A DNA stretch of 64,000 nt from CAZYBU01 sp964645775 (GCA_964645775.1 CAZYBU010000015.1:1-64000); one strand, 5' to 3'; counted from the stretch's first letter, positions 15,935 through 25,769 are shown. Notes: a model not told the origin generated them from the letters alone. Translations and numbers: made by a program.

Positions 15935-16320
15935 GATTTTTGATTATTTAAGAGTGAATAAAAAAGTAAAGCAGGAAAATCAGTCAAGTAAATGGGAGAT
16001 GAAGTTTCATGTTTAATAATTGATATATTCTATCCGGGATATATTCCTTAACTTTATTTGCTATATAAAAAAATTACCCGCCGCTGAAAGCGGCAAGAAT
16101 GTTTTAGTTTCTGTTTGCACCTGTTACTTGAATTCAGGTCAAAATTTTTATATTGACCCTGATGAAAAAGGCACCCTTGTCAATATGACTATAGAACATG
16201 CAAAGGAAAATTCAATATTGCCAGAATTTTCGTGCCAGAAATTATTAACAGATCTGCATTAACATTGTACGTATAGATAACTTCCGCTCCCTGCACTGAT
16301 TACTCAACCTGCATGAACAA
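15935..16320. other. A+T-rich gap with one doubtful 80-codon reading frame
   Basis: About 385 bases, clearly richer in A+T than both sides. A + strand frame at 16020-16262 would encode 80 residues including KNVLVSVCTCYLNSGQNFY, but it has no ribosome-binding site and no recognised domain; it may be a gene remnant. The 13-base string starting at 16072 recurs at 40864 in another A+T-rich gap, in the same local frame (LPAAE). No clear terminator for either neighbour. Confidence 0.3.
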
Positions 16321-17253
16321 TCAAACAGCCCGGAAAAACTCCAGGAAATCCTTAACAGTCTTCTCCGGGATCTCTTCCATGGGGATATGGCCCGCGGAGT
16401 CGTAGATGCGAAGAATCGAACTCGGCAGCTCCCGTCGGAATAAATGTCCATGACGCACAGGTATCCAGGCGTCCTTCTCTCCCCACATGATAAGGACCGG
16501 CAAAGTAAGCTCCTTGAGGTCGGGGGGCTTACTGTTTACGGGTAATTCAAAACGTTCCGTCATAACCCTGCGGTTGCCTTCCCTGAGCAAGAGCCTGTGA
16601 TACCGATCCACGGTTCCAGGTTCAATTCTGGAGAGGTCCCCGTAGACCTGTTCCACGGCCGCCTTTATAACGAATCGGGGCGTTACCCATCGTGCTAAAG
16701 AGGAGAGGATCGGGATCCTTAGTATCTGAAAGAGGGAAGATGGTGATCTATCCATGGGGTATCCTGCGGCGTCGATCAGTACCAGGTGAGAAACCCGTTC
16801 CGGATAACGCAGGGCGAACTCCCAGGATATGCGTCCCCCCAGGGAATTTCCGACCAGGGTGACTTTGCCGGCGTCAAGGCGCTCCAGGAACCGGGCCAGG
16901 AAGGCGGTATACCATTCTATCGAGTAGTCTCCCTCCCCGTTCGGTCCCGTAAGGCCGTAGCCGGGAAGGTCCAGGCGTATGACTCTCGCCTCCCGGGATA
17001 CAGCATCCGTCCACCGGTCCCAGGTATGGAGGGAGGAGGCGAAGCCGTGCAGCAGGACAACGGTCTCTCCCTTGCCCTCGTCCCGGTAATGGACCTTCAT
17101 GCTCCCCATCTCCAGAAAACGGGAGGCGTCCCCCGCGTACACTCTCTTCAGTTCTTCCGCCGGTACATCCAGGTGACAGTTCCAGGAGATAAAACCGAGA
17201 ACAGGTAAAAGAATAAAAAGGGTAATTCCGGTGAGAGGAGAAAACTTTTTCAT
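16321..17253 (-). CDS. Alpha/beta-fold hydrolase, membrane-anchored or exported
   Basis: 310 residues. The first 25 residues (LTGITLFILLPVLGFISW) are a signal anchor or signal peptide. The rest is an alpha/beta hydrolase: VVLLHGFASSLHTWDRW (oxyanion region), nucleophile elbow GNSLGG, acid MWGEKDAWIP, and His in DSAGHIPMEE, so the catalytic triad is complete. The substrate (ester, lactone or epoxide type) cannot be inferred. Its ATG overlaps the stop of the DRTGG gene (ATGA), making it the last gene of the long minus-strand run that starts near 28.8 kb. Confidence 0.85.
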   Translation of the reverse strand: MKKFSPLTGITLFILLPVLGFISWNCHLDVPAEELKRVYAGDASRFLEMGSMKVHYRDEGKGETVVLLHGFASSLHTWDRWTDAVSREARVIRLDLPGYGLTGPNGEGDYSIEWYTAFLARFLERLDAGKVTLVGNSLGGRISWEFALRYPERVSHLVLIDAAGYPMDRSPSSLFQILRIPILSSLARWVTPRFVIKAAVEQVYGDLSRIEPGTVDRYHRLLLREGNRRVMTERFELPVNSKPPDLKELTLPVLIMWGEKDAWIPVRHGHLFRRELPSSILRIYDSAGHIPMEEIPEKTVKDFLEFFRAV

Positions 17254-18290
17254 GTCGGGAATACCATGTCCAGGTTCAGATGTTCCGATACAAGATCGCG
17301 AAGCTTGAATATCCTCTTCTCGTTGTCCTTCGTCAGGAGGGCCTCCATCCGGTCAATCTGCTTGGCCACCTGGAAGGTATCCATGGTTACAAGAAGAAGA
17401 GGAACCTGGTTCTCCCGGGCCTTGGCGATAATATTGGCAGGGGGCAAAATATTGTTTGTAAGGACGATACCCCGGGTGTCCCGGTCGATGGCGGCCAGTA
17501 TCATGTCGCTCCTGTCACCCGAGGTAATCAGGAACTTGTCCTCGCTGTTAAAGAGGGGATTCCGCATGGTCTCATCCGTTGACATGGCCCCCACCAGTAC
17601 ATTGCGGATCACGTTACCCAGACCTGTATCACCGGCTATGACCTTGGCGTGCAGCTTTTCCGCGACATAGCTTATGGTTAGAAAAGTCAGGTCTTCATAC
17701 AGAGGTATAACTCCCGCTATGGGAAGATCATATTTCTCTATCATGGAACGGTAGACGTCATTGAACTCAGCCACGTCACGGACCTTGTTAATGATGATTC
17801 CGCCGAAATTGACATCCGCTGTCTTCAGGTAATTCTTTATGAATGCGACGTCATCCATGACTTCGTCGTTATTTCCATTAATAATCATGAAAAGCCGTGC
17901 CCCGGTATACCGGGCCACGCTAAGGGTATCCAGCTCCAGCGACGAACCGTAGGTGACGTCCTGTCCGCCCTCCACGAAAAGGAGGTCTTTCCCCTGTGAG
18001 GCTTTCTCCGCCATGGTGGTCAGGGTACCCTCGATGCTTCGGGAAGAGAACATGTAACGGAGTTTCGACTGATCGAAACCGAGGGTTATCCCCTCCGGTT
18101 CCTGGTCCAGCTCAAAGAGTTCCAGTATGAGATTGGAGTCGTAGTCCCAGTTTCTCTTTCTCTTGTAGATCAGTCTGTCGCCGAAAGGTTTGATATACCC
18201 GAACCGTCGCTCCTGCTGAGCCATGAGTCCCACGATCAGACTGGTTTTACCGGCGCCGGGTCGCACCGATCCTATCATTATCTTACTCAT
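17250..18290 (-). CDS. P-loop/DRTGG-domain protein (Pta N-terminal-like)
   Basis: 346 residues. An N-terminal BioD-like P-loop domain has Walker A SVRPGAGKTS near residue 8 and LLFVEGGQD. A DRTGG domain follows (about 210-320; FLITSGDRSDMILAAID, RGIVLTNN). The pair matches the N-terminal regulatory portion of long phosphotransacetylases, but the catalytic phosphotransacetylase domain is absent. In anaerobes such stand-alone proteins often sit beside ADP-forming acetyl-CoA synthetases, as here: the start overlaps the synthetase stop (TAATG). It may sense nucleotides or acyl-CoA state; this is inference. Confidence 0.82.
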   Translation of the reverse strand: MSKIMIGSVRPGAGKTSLIVGLMAQQERRFGYIKPFGDRLIYKRKRNWDYDSNLILELFELDQEPEGITLGFDQSKLRYMFSSRSIEGTLTTMAEKASQGKDLLFVEGGQDVTYGSSLELDTLSVARYTGARLFMIINGNNDEVMDDVAFIKNYLKTADVNFGGIIINKVRDVAEFNDVYRSMIEKYDLPIAGVIPLYEDLTFLTISYVAEKLHAKVIAGDTGLGNVIRNVLVGAMSTDETMRNPLFNSEDKFLITSGDRSDMILAAIDRDTRGIVLTNNILPPANIIAKARENQVPLLLVTMDTFQVAKQIDRMEALLTKDNEKRIFKLRDLVSEHLNLDMVFPT

Positions 18291-20419
18291 TAAAGCGCTT
18301 CCTCCCCTTGTTTTTTAAGAACGATACCCACGTCCAGGACCATCAGACCCTTCTCTTTCTCGTAGACAGCCACGGGATCTATCTCTATATCGACTATCGA
18401 TTCACTCGCCTGGAGAATGGCGCCGGTCTTCAGCACAAGGTCGACCAGGGAATCTATGTCCCGGCGCATCTCCCAGCGGGCCCCAAGCAGAAGGGGATAG
18501 GCCCCGGTCTCTTCCAGCATGTCCCGTACGTGGTTCCTGTTCAGAGGATAATTCCGTATACTCCTGTTTCCCCCGGTCTCGGAAATGATCCCTCCCAGGC
18601 TGCTCGTCACAACGGGACCGAAATGGGGGTCCCTCTTGGCCGATATATTTATCTCAAGACCGGTATCGACCATGGGAGACACCTCCACACCTTCTATGAC
18701 AGCGTCACTGCGCACCAGCCGCACGTTATGCTTGATGGCCTCAAAGGCGTCGATGACTTCCTCCTGGTTGTCAAGCTCCAGGACGACCCCTCCAACGTCC
18801 CGTTTCCTTTGGACGTCACGGGATACGACCTTCATGGCCAGGGGATACCCCAGATTCCCAGCCGCCTGGATTACATCGGGCAGATTCCGGCAAAACCGGC
18901 TCTCGATGAGGGGAATCCCGGCCGCCTCCATGATCTCGCGGCATTCCCCGGCAAGGAGAAAATTTCTCCCCTCATTCAACGCCCGGGAGGCCACTTCTTC
19001 TATTGTCTTTTTGTCGATCTCAATATAGTCGAACTGATCGTCCATCGAAATGAGGTGGCGCCTGTAGGCCAGAAGGGCCCCTATGCTCGACACCGCCTGA
19101 TCCACGTAGGGATAGACAGGAATGTTTTCCCGTCTCAGGACCGTGAGGGCCTCCTGTACCGGCTCACCGCCGATAAGGGCGAAGGTCACCGGTTTACCCG
19201 CGTCGCACATTTTCCTGTGGGTGTCCCGTATCAGGTCCTGAAGGTTCTCGCAGTCAAAATTAACGGTCTGGCAGTAAAGGATAACGGCATTCTCAATGGC
19301 ATCCTGTCCAAGCATGCCCTCAACGGCCTTCCGGTAATCGTCGGAACGGGCAAGTGCCGTAAGGTCCACCGGGTTCTTTACGGAACCGAAGGATGGCGTT
19401 GCGGATTCAAAAATCTCGCTCAGTTTCCTCTGGTCATCCATGAGAGGAACTCGATGGCTCTCCGCGTCATCGGCCGCTATGACCCCGACGCCGCCGCCGT
19501 TTGTCAGGATGAGGGTTCTTTCCCCCCGGGGAACAGGGCAATAGGCCAGAAAGTGGGTCCAGTCAAAGGCCTCTTCCAGGGTTCTGGCCCGGATAACTCC
19601 GCATATCTTCATTGCGGCGTCAAAGACGTCATCTGAACCGGCCGGAGAACCGATATGGGCGGCCGCCGCCACGGCACCTCGCTCGGAACGGCCCGATTTA
19701 AGGACCACGACCGGTTTCTTCCTGGTGGCCCTCCGCAGGGTCGCAAGAAGGCGCTCCCCTTCCTTTACGCTCTCCAGGTGTATAAGTATGGCCCGGGTAT
19801 TGTCATCCTCTATAAGGTACTCCAGGAGGTCCGACTCGTTCAGGTCGCTTTTGTTTCCCGTGGAGACAACGGCTGAGAGGCCCATCCTGTCAACCACAGC
19901 CTTCCCGATAACGGCTATCCCCAGGGCTCCGCTCTGGGTGAGAATGGCTATATTCCCGTGAGTAATATCCGTGGAGGAGAAGGTGGCGTTCATTGAGGAG
20001 GAGGCTGCGAATATCCCGAAGACGTTCGGTCCCAGAATACGCATCCCGCTCCCGGCCGCGATACTTTTAATCTCATTCTCCGCTCTTCTGTTCCCCACCT
20101 CGGAGAAACCTGAACTGATGATCTGTACAAAGCGGACTCCCTTTTCAGAGCATTTTCTGACGGCTTCCACGACCTGGTCGGCCGGCAGGGTGATGGTCGC
20201 TCCTTCCACCTCTCCTGGAATCTCAGCAAGGGAAGCGTAGACTTTACACCCATGAATTTCCCCTCCGCCCGGGTTTACAGGATAAATCTCCCCCTTAAAA
20301 CCGCCCGAGACCAGGTTCTTGACCACGATGTTCCCTATCTTGTCCGGGTCCTTCGAGGCTCCGATCACGGTCAGGCTTTCTGGTTCGAAAAGGGGACGAA
20401 GGGCATTACTATTCGACAT
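18290..20419 (-). CDS. ADP-forming acetyl/acyl-CoA synthetase (fused alpha-beta)
   Basis: 709 residues. Order: CoA-binding Rossmann domain (VIGASKDPDKIGNIV near 15), succinyl-CoA-ligase-like domains with the phospho-histidine region AAAHIGSPAGSDDVF near 255, and a C-terminal ATP-grasp domain (about 470-700; MAAGIPLIESRF in the family position reads MEAAGIPLIESRF, then PLAMKVVSRDVQRKRDVGG). The enzyme family converts acyl-CoA, ADP and phosphate to acid, CoA and ATP, conserving energy by substrate-level phosphorylation. It lies between a CoA-transferase and a DRTGG protein, overlapping both genes. The substrate is not readable. Confidence 0.9.
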   Translation of the reverse strand: MSNSNALRPLFEPESLTVIGASKDPDKIGNIVVKNLVSGGFKGEIYPVNPGGGEIHGCKVYASLAEIPGEVEGATITLPADQVVEAVRKCSEKGVRFVQIISSGFSEVGNRRAENEIKSIAAGSGMRILGPNVFGIFAASSSMNATFSSTDITHGNIAILTQSGALGIAVIGKAVVDRMGLSAVVSTGNKSDLNESDLLEYLIEDDNTRAILIHLESVKEGERLLATLRRATRKKPVVVLKSGRSERGAVAAAAHIGSPAGSDDVFDAAMKICGVIRARTLEEAFDWTHFLAYCPVPRGERTLILTNGGGVGVIAADDAESHRVPLMDDQRKLSEIFESATPSFGSVKNPVDLTALARSDDYRKAVEGMLGQDAIENAVILYCQTVNFDCENLQDLIRDTHRKMCDAGKPVTFALIGGEPVQEALTVLRRENIPVYPYVDQAVSSIGALLAYRRHLISMDDQFDYIEIDKKTIEEVASRALNEGRNFLLAGECREIMEAAGIPLIESRFCRNLPDVIQAAGNLGYPLAMKVVSRDVQRKRDVGGVVLELDNQEEVIDAFEAIKHNVRLVRSDAVIEGVEVSPMVDTGLEINISAKRDPHFGPVVTSSLGGIISETGGNRSIRNYPLNRNHVRDMLEETGAYPLLLGARWEMRRDIDSLVDLVLKTGAILQASESIVDIEIDPVAVYEKEKGLMVLDVGIVLKKQGEEAL

Positions 20420-22316
20420 TTGCGTCTCCGAAATTCATGATCAGATAATATACGCCATCTTCAATCTGCCGATGCAGGTTAGGAAAGTGCTTCTGGAAGA
20501 CATGGAACATGGGTCGGTTCTCGAGAAGGACCTCGGCCGTAAAACCGTGCAGGCCCTCTCTCTTTCCAAGGACCGTAAGATACGCAAGAAGCTCACTGCC
20601 GATTCCCTTGTTCTGGTAATCATCGGACACAGAAAAAGCTACCTCGGCCGTGTTGGTGTTTTCATCCTTGAGAATCTGTCCCATTCCCACGACCTCTTCC
20701 CGCTGTTCACTCTCGATGCAGGCCAGGATGATGAGTTCTTTCGTGTAATCTATAACAACGAAATCCTGTCTCACTTCGTGGGGCATGTCTTTACGCATGA
20801 TCATAAAGCGCCTGCGAAAACTTTCATCGGAGAGGGAATAGAAGAAGTCCTTTATCAGGGTTTCATCGTTTATATTCACGGGACGAAGCTTGATGGTGAC
20901 ACCCGTCCGGGTTGTCCTGTAGCTCTCAAGATGGGCCGGGTATTCGCCCTTCTTACCCGGTATAAAGGCCTGGTCCTTGTAGATCAGGTTCAGCCTTTTG
21001 CCCTCCTCGATAAGCCAGGAACGAAAACGGGGATGGGCGATTGCGATTAGATCCATGGCCCTCTCCCGTATGTTCTTCCCGTGGATGTAGGCCATGCCGT
21101 ACTCTGTTACGACATAAAAGATATCCCCCCTGTTGTAGGTCACACCGGCACCCATGTCGAGAAAGGGTACAATTCGAGACACCTCTCCGTTGAGGGCCGT
21201 GGACTGCATTACAAGGATGGTCTTTCCTCCCCGTGCGAGGACCGCTCCCCTCATGAAATCGGCGCTTCCACCGATACCGCTGTAGAAAACCCGGCCTATG
21301 GACTCTGCCGTGGCCTGGCCCGTCAGGTCTATCTGCAGGGCGGAGTTTATGGATGTCATATTATCCTGCTGGGCTATGACCAGCGGATCATTGGTGTAGT
21401 CGATCCTCTTGAATTCAAAGGCAGGATTGTCGTCGATATACCTGTAGGTCTCCTCGGTTCCCATACAGAAGGATGCCACGGTCTTCCCCCGGTTAAGGGT
21501 CTTTTTCCGGTTATTGAATATCCCTTCATCGATCATCCGGACCATGGTATCTGTCAGGAGCTCGGAATGTATACCCAGATCGTTCTTGTCGGCCATGTTT
21601 GACAGGATCGCCCTCGGTATGCTTCCGTATCCTATCTGGACGGTATCCCCATCCTTGACGATACGGGCCGCGTACTTCCCGATCTTGTCGGCGATTTCAT
21701 CTGAAGCGCTGGGGACGAACTCCAGAATCTTTTCATCATGATGCACGACAAAATCGATGTCGCGAACATGAATAAAGGTATCGCCATGGACCCTGGGCAT
21801 ATTAACGTTCACCTGGGCGATTATGACCTTGGCGCTCTCAATGGCAGCTTTGGTGATGTCCACACTGACGCCAAGGCTGACATAACCGTTTCGATCCGGC
21901 ATGGAAGTCTGGATCAGGGCCACGTCAATAGGAACCATCCTCTGGTAGAACTGGTTGGGTATACGGGAAAGAAAGATGGGAGTATAATCGGCCAGTCCGC
22001 TGTTGACATTCTCCCGGGTGCTGCTTCCCACAAAAAATGAATTATGCCTGAAATTATAATTGAACTTTTCATTAGCGTAGGGCGCCAGACCGAGAGTCCA
22101 TACGTGCATGACCTCCGCGTCCGCGAAGGCGCTCGGGTTCGACTCGATATAGCGGACCATGGAATTGACCAGGTACTGGGGCTCACCGCAGGCCGTGCTT
22201 ATGAATATCCTGTCTCCCCGTTTAATATGTTTGAATATTCTGCTCTCCTGTTCAAACTTTTCGGGGTAGTTCTTTTGGATCTCTTCGAGAATTTCGTAAT
22301 GTACTTTTTCAGCCAT
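20409..22316 (-). CDS. Acetyl-CoA hydrolase/transferase fused to a GNAT domain
   Basis: 635 residues. Residues about 1-430 form a class I acetyl-CoA hydrolase/4-hydroxybutyrate CoA-transferase: FYSGIGGSADFMRGA and the active-site Glu region VVTEYGMAYIHGKNIRERA. Residues about 475-635 form a GNAT acetyltransferase (VSDDYQNKGIGSELLAYL as acetyl-CoA motif A). The fusion is known from several anaerobic lineages. The GNAT part may acetylate a lysine in an acyl-CoA enzyme, tying CoA flux to protein acetylation; that is inference. AAGGAAT precedes the ATG. The 3' end overlaps the synthetase gene by eleven bases. Confidence 0.9.
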   Translation of the reverse strand: MAEKVHYEILEEIQKNYPEKFEQESRIFKHIKRGDRIFISTACGEPQYLVNSMVRYIESNPSAFADAEVMHVWTLGLAPYANEKFNYNFRHNSFFVGSSTRENVNSGLADYTPIFLSRIPNQFYQRMVPIDVALIQTSMPDRNGYVSLGVSVDITKAAIESAKVIIAQVNVNMPRVHGDTFIHVRDIDFVVHHDEKILEFVPSASDEIADKIGKYAARIVKDGDTVQIGYGSIPRAILSNMADKNDLGIHSELLTDTMVRMIDEGIFNNRKKTLNRGKTVASFCMGTEETYRYIDDNPAFEFKRIDYTNDPLVIAQQDNMTSINSALQIDLTGQATAESIGRVFYSGIGGSADFMRGAVLARGGKTILVMQSTALNGEVSRIVPFLDMGAGVTYNRGDIFYVVTEYGMAYIHGKNIRERAMDLIAIAHPRFRSWLIEEGKRLNLIYKDQAFIPGKKGEYPAHLESYRTTRTGVTIKLRPVNINDETLIKDFFYSLSDESFRRRFMIMRKDMPHEVRQDFVVIDYTKELIILACIESEQREEVVGMGQILKDENTNTAEVAFSVSDDYQNKGIGSELLAYLTVLGKREGLHGFTAEVLLENRPMFHVFQKHFPNLHRQIEDGVYYLIMNFGDANVE

Positions 22317-22396
22317 GGGGTATATTATTCCTTTACCGGCTCCGAGGGAACACGGAATTTCTGATTTTTCAAGGACTTTTTACGACAATCCCCGTA

Positions 22397-23050
22397 TCAT
22401 CCGCCGCTGCTCTGCACCCAGATAGTCGCGTTCTGTATGAGTTCAATGGCGTTCTTGAGTCCGAGTTTTTCCTTAATATGGGCCCTGTGGTTCTCCACGG
22501 TTTTCACGCTTACCTGGAGCTTTGCCGCTATTCCCCGGGTAGTAAGTCCCTCCCCGATAAGCTGATAGATCTCCAGTTCCCGGTCCGTGAGCTGATCGAT
22601 ACCGGTGGCCCCTTTGTCGCGGTTACCGTCTATAATCTTACGAAGAATATTCGAGGAAATATTTTCACTGACATATACCCGGTTCTCCTTTACGGAACGG
22701 ATCGCCTGGAGAATCATCTCCGGAGCTTCCTGTTTCATAATATATCCCATGGCACCCGTGCGCAGAATACGTTCCGCATAGATAATTTCGTCATGCATGG
22801 AGAGGACCAGAATACGGATATCCGGATACTGCTGCCTCATTTCTTTGATAAGGTCGATGCCGCTGCTCTGATTCAGGGAAATATCCACAATAGTGATATC
22901 CGGGACTTCCCGACCAAGGAGCTCAAGGGCCTTATCAACGTCATCGGCCTCACCGATTATCTGCAGGTCATCCTCCATACCGATAAGCTCGGCCAGGCCC
23001 CTCCTGAAAATGGGATGATCTTCCACAAGGAGGATTTTCGTTACACTCAT
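22397..23050 (-). CDS. NarL/FixJ-family response regulator
   Basis: 217 residues. Receiver domain (about 1-120) has the acidic pair in LLVEDHPIF, phospho-acceptor Asp in DITIVDISLN and the Lys in MGYIMKQEAPE. A LuxR-type helix-turn-helix follows (LTDRELEIYQLIGEGLTTRGIAAKL, then VSVKTVENHRAHI). All key residues are present. It is a DNA-binding transcriptional regulator, surely the partner of the kinase encoded just upstream. GGGAG precedes the ATG. Targets are unknown; the adjacent CoA genes are the nearest candidates. Confidence 0.93.
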   Translation of the reverse strand: MSVTKILLVEDHPIFRRGLAELIGMEDDLQIIGEADDVDKALELLGREVPDITIVDISLNQSSGIDLIKEMRQQYPDIRILVLSMHDEIIYAERILRTGAMGYIMKQEAPEMILQAIRSVKENRVYVSENISSNILRKIIDGNRDKGATGIDQLTDRELEIYQLIGEGLTTRGIAAKLQVSVKTVENHRAHIKEKLGLKNAIELIQNATIWVQSSGG

Positions 23051-23136
23051 GGAAATTTCACTCCCGGTTCAAATCTGATAAGCTGATTCACTTATGGCCT
23101 TCTATCCTTTACTGTAAAGCATTAAATACCGACGTA

Positions 23137-24183
23137 TCAGGCAGGATGGTCCCTTCTGAACCGGCAGAAGATGGTCGTTCCTCCCGCTTCGTTTTTCAGA
23201 ATATCAAAAGTGGCCCCGATAATACGGGCCCTGTACTTCATACTGCTCAGGCCCAGGCCCTTGATAATCTCGGCGACATCCGGTATACCGATCCCGTTAT
23301 CGCGAATACTCAGCGTATGGAACTGGCCGTAGGTTTCCAGCAGGATGCTTATTTCCGTGGCCTGAGAGTGCTCGATCACGTTATTAATGGCCTCCTGCAC
23401 GATGTAGTAGAGGTGTGTGGCCGTCAGGTTCTCCTTGAGACGAAAGTTCTCATTGTAGGAAAAGTCGCACAGGATGCCGTATATCTTCTCCGTTTTGCGG
23501 ACCAGTTCCTCGAGAGCGTAGATCAATCCATCCGGCTGAATATCGACAGGCATAAGTCCCTTGCTTATGCTCCGTATCTGTTCCAGGGCCTGGGATATGA
23601 GTTCATTGATCTCATCAAGGAGCTCAAGCTGGATGGGCTCCCCGCTCCTGGCTCTATGCTTAAGGCTCTTGATAAGAAACTGTACACCCACCAGGTGGGG
23701 ACTGAGCCCGTCATGAAGGTTGTTCCCGATATGATGCCGTTCCAGCTCGCTTATTCTAAGAATCTGGCTCTCCAGCCATTTCAGGTCAGTGATATCGGTA
23801 AAGGAGCCGATACTCCTTCTGGAACCGGGTACCATGTTGATGGTCATATAGATATTCCTGTTCGTCCCCCACCTGTCCACGAAAACAAACTCGTAATTCC
23901 TGGGGGCCCGGTTGGGGTCATCTCTCCTGTTCCGATGGTATTCAAGCATCATGGGAAGGTCCTTTTCCGAGATGAATGAGGTCCAGCTGATCTTCCCCTC
24001 TAACTCCTCCCGGCTGTAACCGGAGAGGCGTTGAAAGTCATAATTCGCGTAAGAGATGACCGTATCCTCCTCGATTATGATTGTGGCGTTGCCCGTCGAC
24101 TCGAAGGTCGTTCGAAATACGTTCTCGCACTCCTCCACTTTTTTCTCAAGATCAAGTATCGCATCTTTCGTTCCCGGTTTCAT
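23137..24183 (-). CDS. PAS-domain sensor histidine kinase (HisKA_3 type)
   Basis: 348 residues, no membrane helix, so a soluble sensor. A PAS domain (about 20-140) ends in a PAC motif (IGSFTDITDLKWLE). The dimerisation/phospho-acceptor segment ELERHHIGNNLHDGLSPHL carries His as in the NarX/DesK group, and the HATPase_c domain has YYIVQEAINNVIEHS and GLGLSSMKYRA. The partner is the LuxR-type regulator downstream. GGAGG before the ATG; the start overlaps the lnt stop by four bases (ATGA), so kinase production is coupled to lnt translation. Confidence 0.92.
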   Translation of the reverse strand: MKPGTKDAILDLEKKVEECENVFRTTFESTGNATIIIEEDTVISYANYDFQRLSGYSREELEGKISWTSFISEKDLPMMLEYHRNRRDDPNRAPRNYEFVFVDRWGTNRNIYMTINMVPGSRRSIGSFTDITDLKWLESQILRISELERHHIGNNLHDGLSPHLVGVQFLIKSLKHRARSGEPIQLELLDEINELISQALEQIRSISKGLMPVDIQPDGLIYALEELVRKTEKIYGILCDFSYNENFRLKENLTATHLYYIVQEAINNVIEHSQATEISILLETYGQFHTLSIRDNGIGIPDVAEIIKGLGLSSMKYRARIIGATFDILKNEAGGTTIFCRFRRDHPA

Positions 24184-25769
24184 GTTCGTGACCTCCAGAA
24201 AGACAAAAGAGAAAGCGCGGAAAAAACAAGTGTTATGATAAAACCGGCGGGAAAGACAAAATCACCCAATCGCGTATAAAGGGTGTTACGGTTCAGGGAA
24301 AAGTCGACCTCACCCACCATTCCGCCCCGGGTAAGGATCGGCATGGAATGGGTCACCCTCCCCAGGGGATCGATAACGACCGTGTACCCGGTATTGCCCA
24401 CCCGCACAAAAGAGATGCCGTTCTCCACGGCCCGAAAGACCGCTGAGGAAAAATGCTGCATGTGTCCGCTGAAGGTGTCGGTCCACCCGTCATTCGTTAT
24501 GTTTACAAAAAACTCCGCCCCCATGCGACGGTATTCCCTCGTAAGACGGAAGAATATACCCTCGTAACAGATAAGGTTCCCGAATGAATGTCCTTTTACC
24601 TGAAACAGTTCGGTCCTCTCCCCCGGAAAGAAGCTGGAAGCCCCGAAGCTGTCCAGAATGTCCTGGACGAAGGGGAGCCATCTCTTGTAGGGAAACCACT
24701 CTCCGAAGGGAACCAGGTGAATCTTGGCGTAGGTCTTTCCCACGCGGCCGTCCCCGTCGATGAGGACCGCGTTGTTCAGGGGGAGGTATCCGGAGGGTCC
24801 CTCGCCTTCCGGTTTACGCACTCCGATCTCCCCGGTAAGAAGGGGTATGTCGATGGAATCAGCGTAATCCACAACCTTTTTTTCAAAGCGGGTTAAGCGA
24901 CCCCGCCGGGCGTGATAGGAGATTGTCTCGAGGGTGGCCGATTCCGACCAGATGATCATGTCCGGGTTCTTATCCAGAATGGAGTCCGAGTATTCTATCA
25001 GTTCTTTGAGATAACGCTCCCTGTTACGGCTCCAGCTTATCCAGGGATCGATGCAGGATTGCACAAGGCCCACCCTGAGGGTATCCTTACCGGACGGCTG
25101 TGCCGATGCCAGTCGCGCTGATCCGAAAATCAGGGCAGCGAGAGGCAAAATCAGAACAACAGTTGAAGGACGGAGACGAAACCTCATACCGGATACGTGT
25201 GACTCCAGCAGGTCGGCCAGTGCCACATTCACGGCCACGATCAGGGCCGTGATACCGGAAACACCCGTTATCGACGCCATTTGAATCATGGGGGCAAAAG
25301 GATACTGGGTGTAACCGAGATAGGGCCAGGGAAAGGCCAGGTGCCCGATGGACTGGATAAAATCGATGGAGACCCATACGGCGGGATAGATCAGCGCCCG
25401 GAAGGCGGGAAATCGCCGTGAAAGGAGCTCTCCCAGAAAAACTTTCATGGCGAAAAAGAAAGTCAGGGTCGGGATAAGAAAAAGGAGTACGATAAACCCT
25501 CCACCCGCCATGCTGGCCCCGAAGTGACGTATCCAGCTATAGACCAGGAGGTTCCCGAAAAATCCCGCGAAATAGCTTATATAGTAAACCTCGGAAAGGG
25601 ATTTCTTTCTCAGGGCCATGAAGAGGGGGACCAGGGCAAACCACGCGAAAAGGGGAAAGGCTTGAAAAAGTACGAACTCGAAACTGGGAAAAGCCAGGAA
25701 AAGCAGAAGAGACGTCAGAAGGTAATAGCGTTCCCTGAAGAAGCCGATTATCGTATGAACAAAACCCAT
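24180..25769 (-). CDS. lnt: Apolipoprotein N-acyltransferase
   Basis: 529 residues, normal for Lnt, which adds the third acyl chain to lipoproteins at the outer face of the inner membrane. Six to seven N-terminal membrane helices (to about residue 215) are followed by a nitrilase-like CN-hydrolase domain with the Glu in LTGEIGV, the Lys in KIHLVPFGEWFPYKRW and the Cys in LICYEGIFF, i.e. the complete E-K-C triad. A last helix lies at the C-terminus. GGAAGG precedes the ATG, which overlaps the ligA stop. Confidence 0.94.
   Translation of the reverse strand: MGFVHTIIGFFRERYYLLTSLLLFLAFPSFEFVLFQAFPLFAWFALVPLFMALRKKSLSEVYYISYFAGFFGNLLVYSWIRHFGASMAGGGFIVLLFLIPTLTFFFAMKVFLGELLSRRFPAFRALIYPAVWVSIDFIQSIGHLAFPWPYLGYTQYPFAPMIQMASITGVSGITALIVAVNVALADLLESHVSGMRFRLRPSTVVLILPLAALIFGSARLASAQPSGKDTLRVGLVQSCIDPWISWSRNRERYLKELIEYSDSILDKNPDMIIWSESATLETISYHARRGRLTRFEKKVVDYADSIDIPLLTGEIGVRKPEGEGPSGYLPLNNAVLIDGDGRVGKTYAKIHLVPFGEWFPYKRWLPFVQDILDSFGASSFFPGERTELFQVKGHSFGNLICYEGIFFRLTREYRRMGAEFFVNITNDGWTDTFSGHMQHFSSAVFRAVENGISFVRVGNTGYTVVIDPLGRVTHSMPILTRGGMVGEVDFSLNRNTLYTRLGDFVFPAGFIITLVFSALSLLSFWRSRT

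Noticed and set aside
16020..16262. 80-codon frame in an A+T-rich gap
   Set aside because: No ribosome-binding site, no domain, unusual composition; kept only as a note on the gap.
18308..19636. A 442-codon open frame on the + strand
   Set aside because: Antisense shadow of the ADP-forming acyl-CoA synthetase, with no recognisable domain and no ribosome-binding site.
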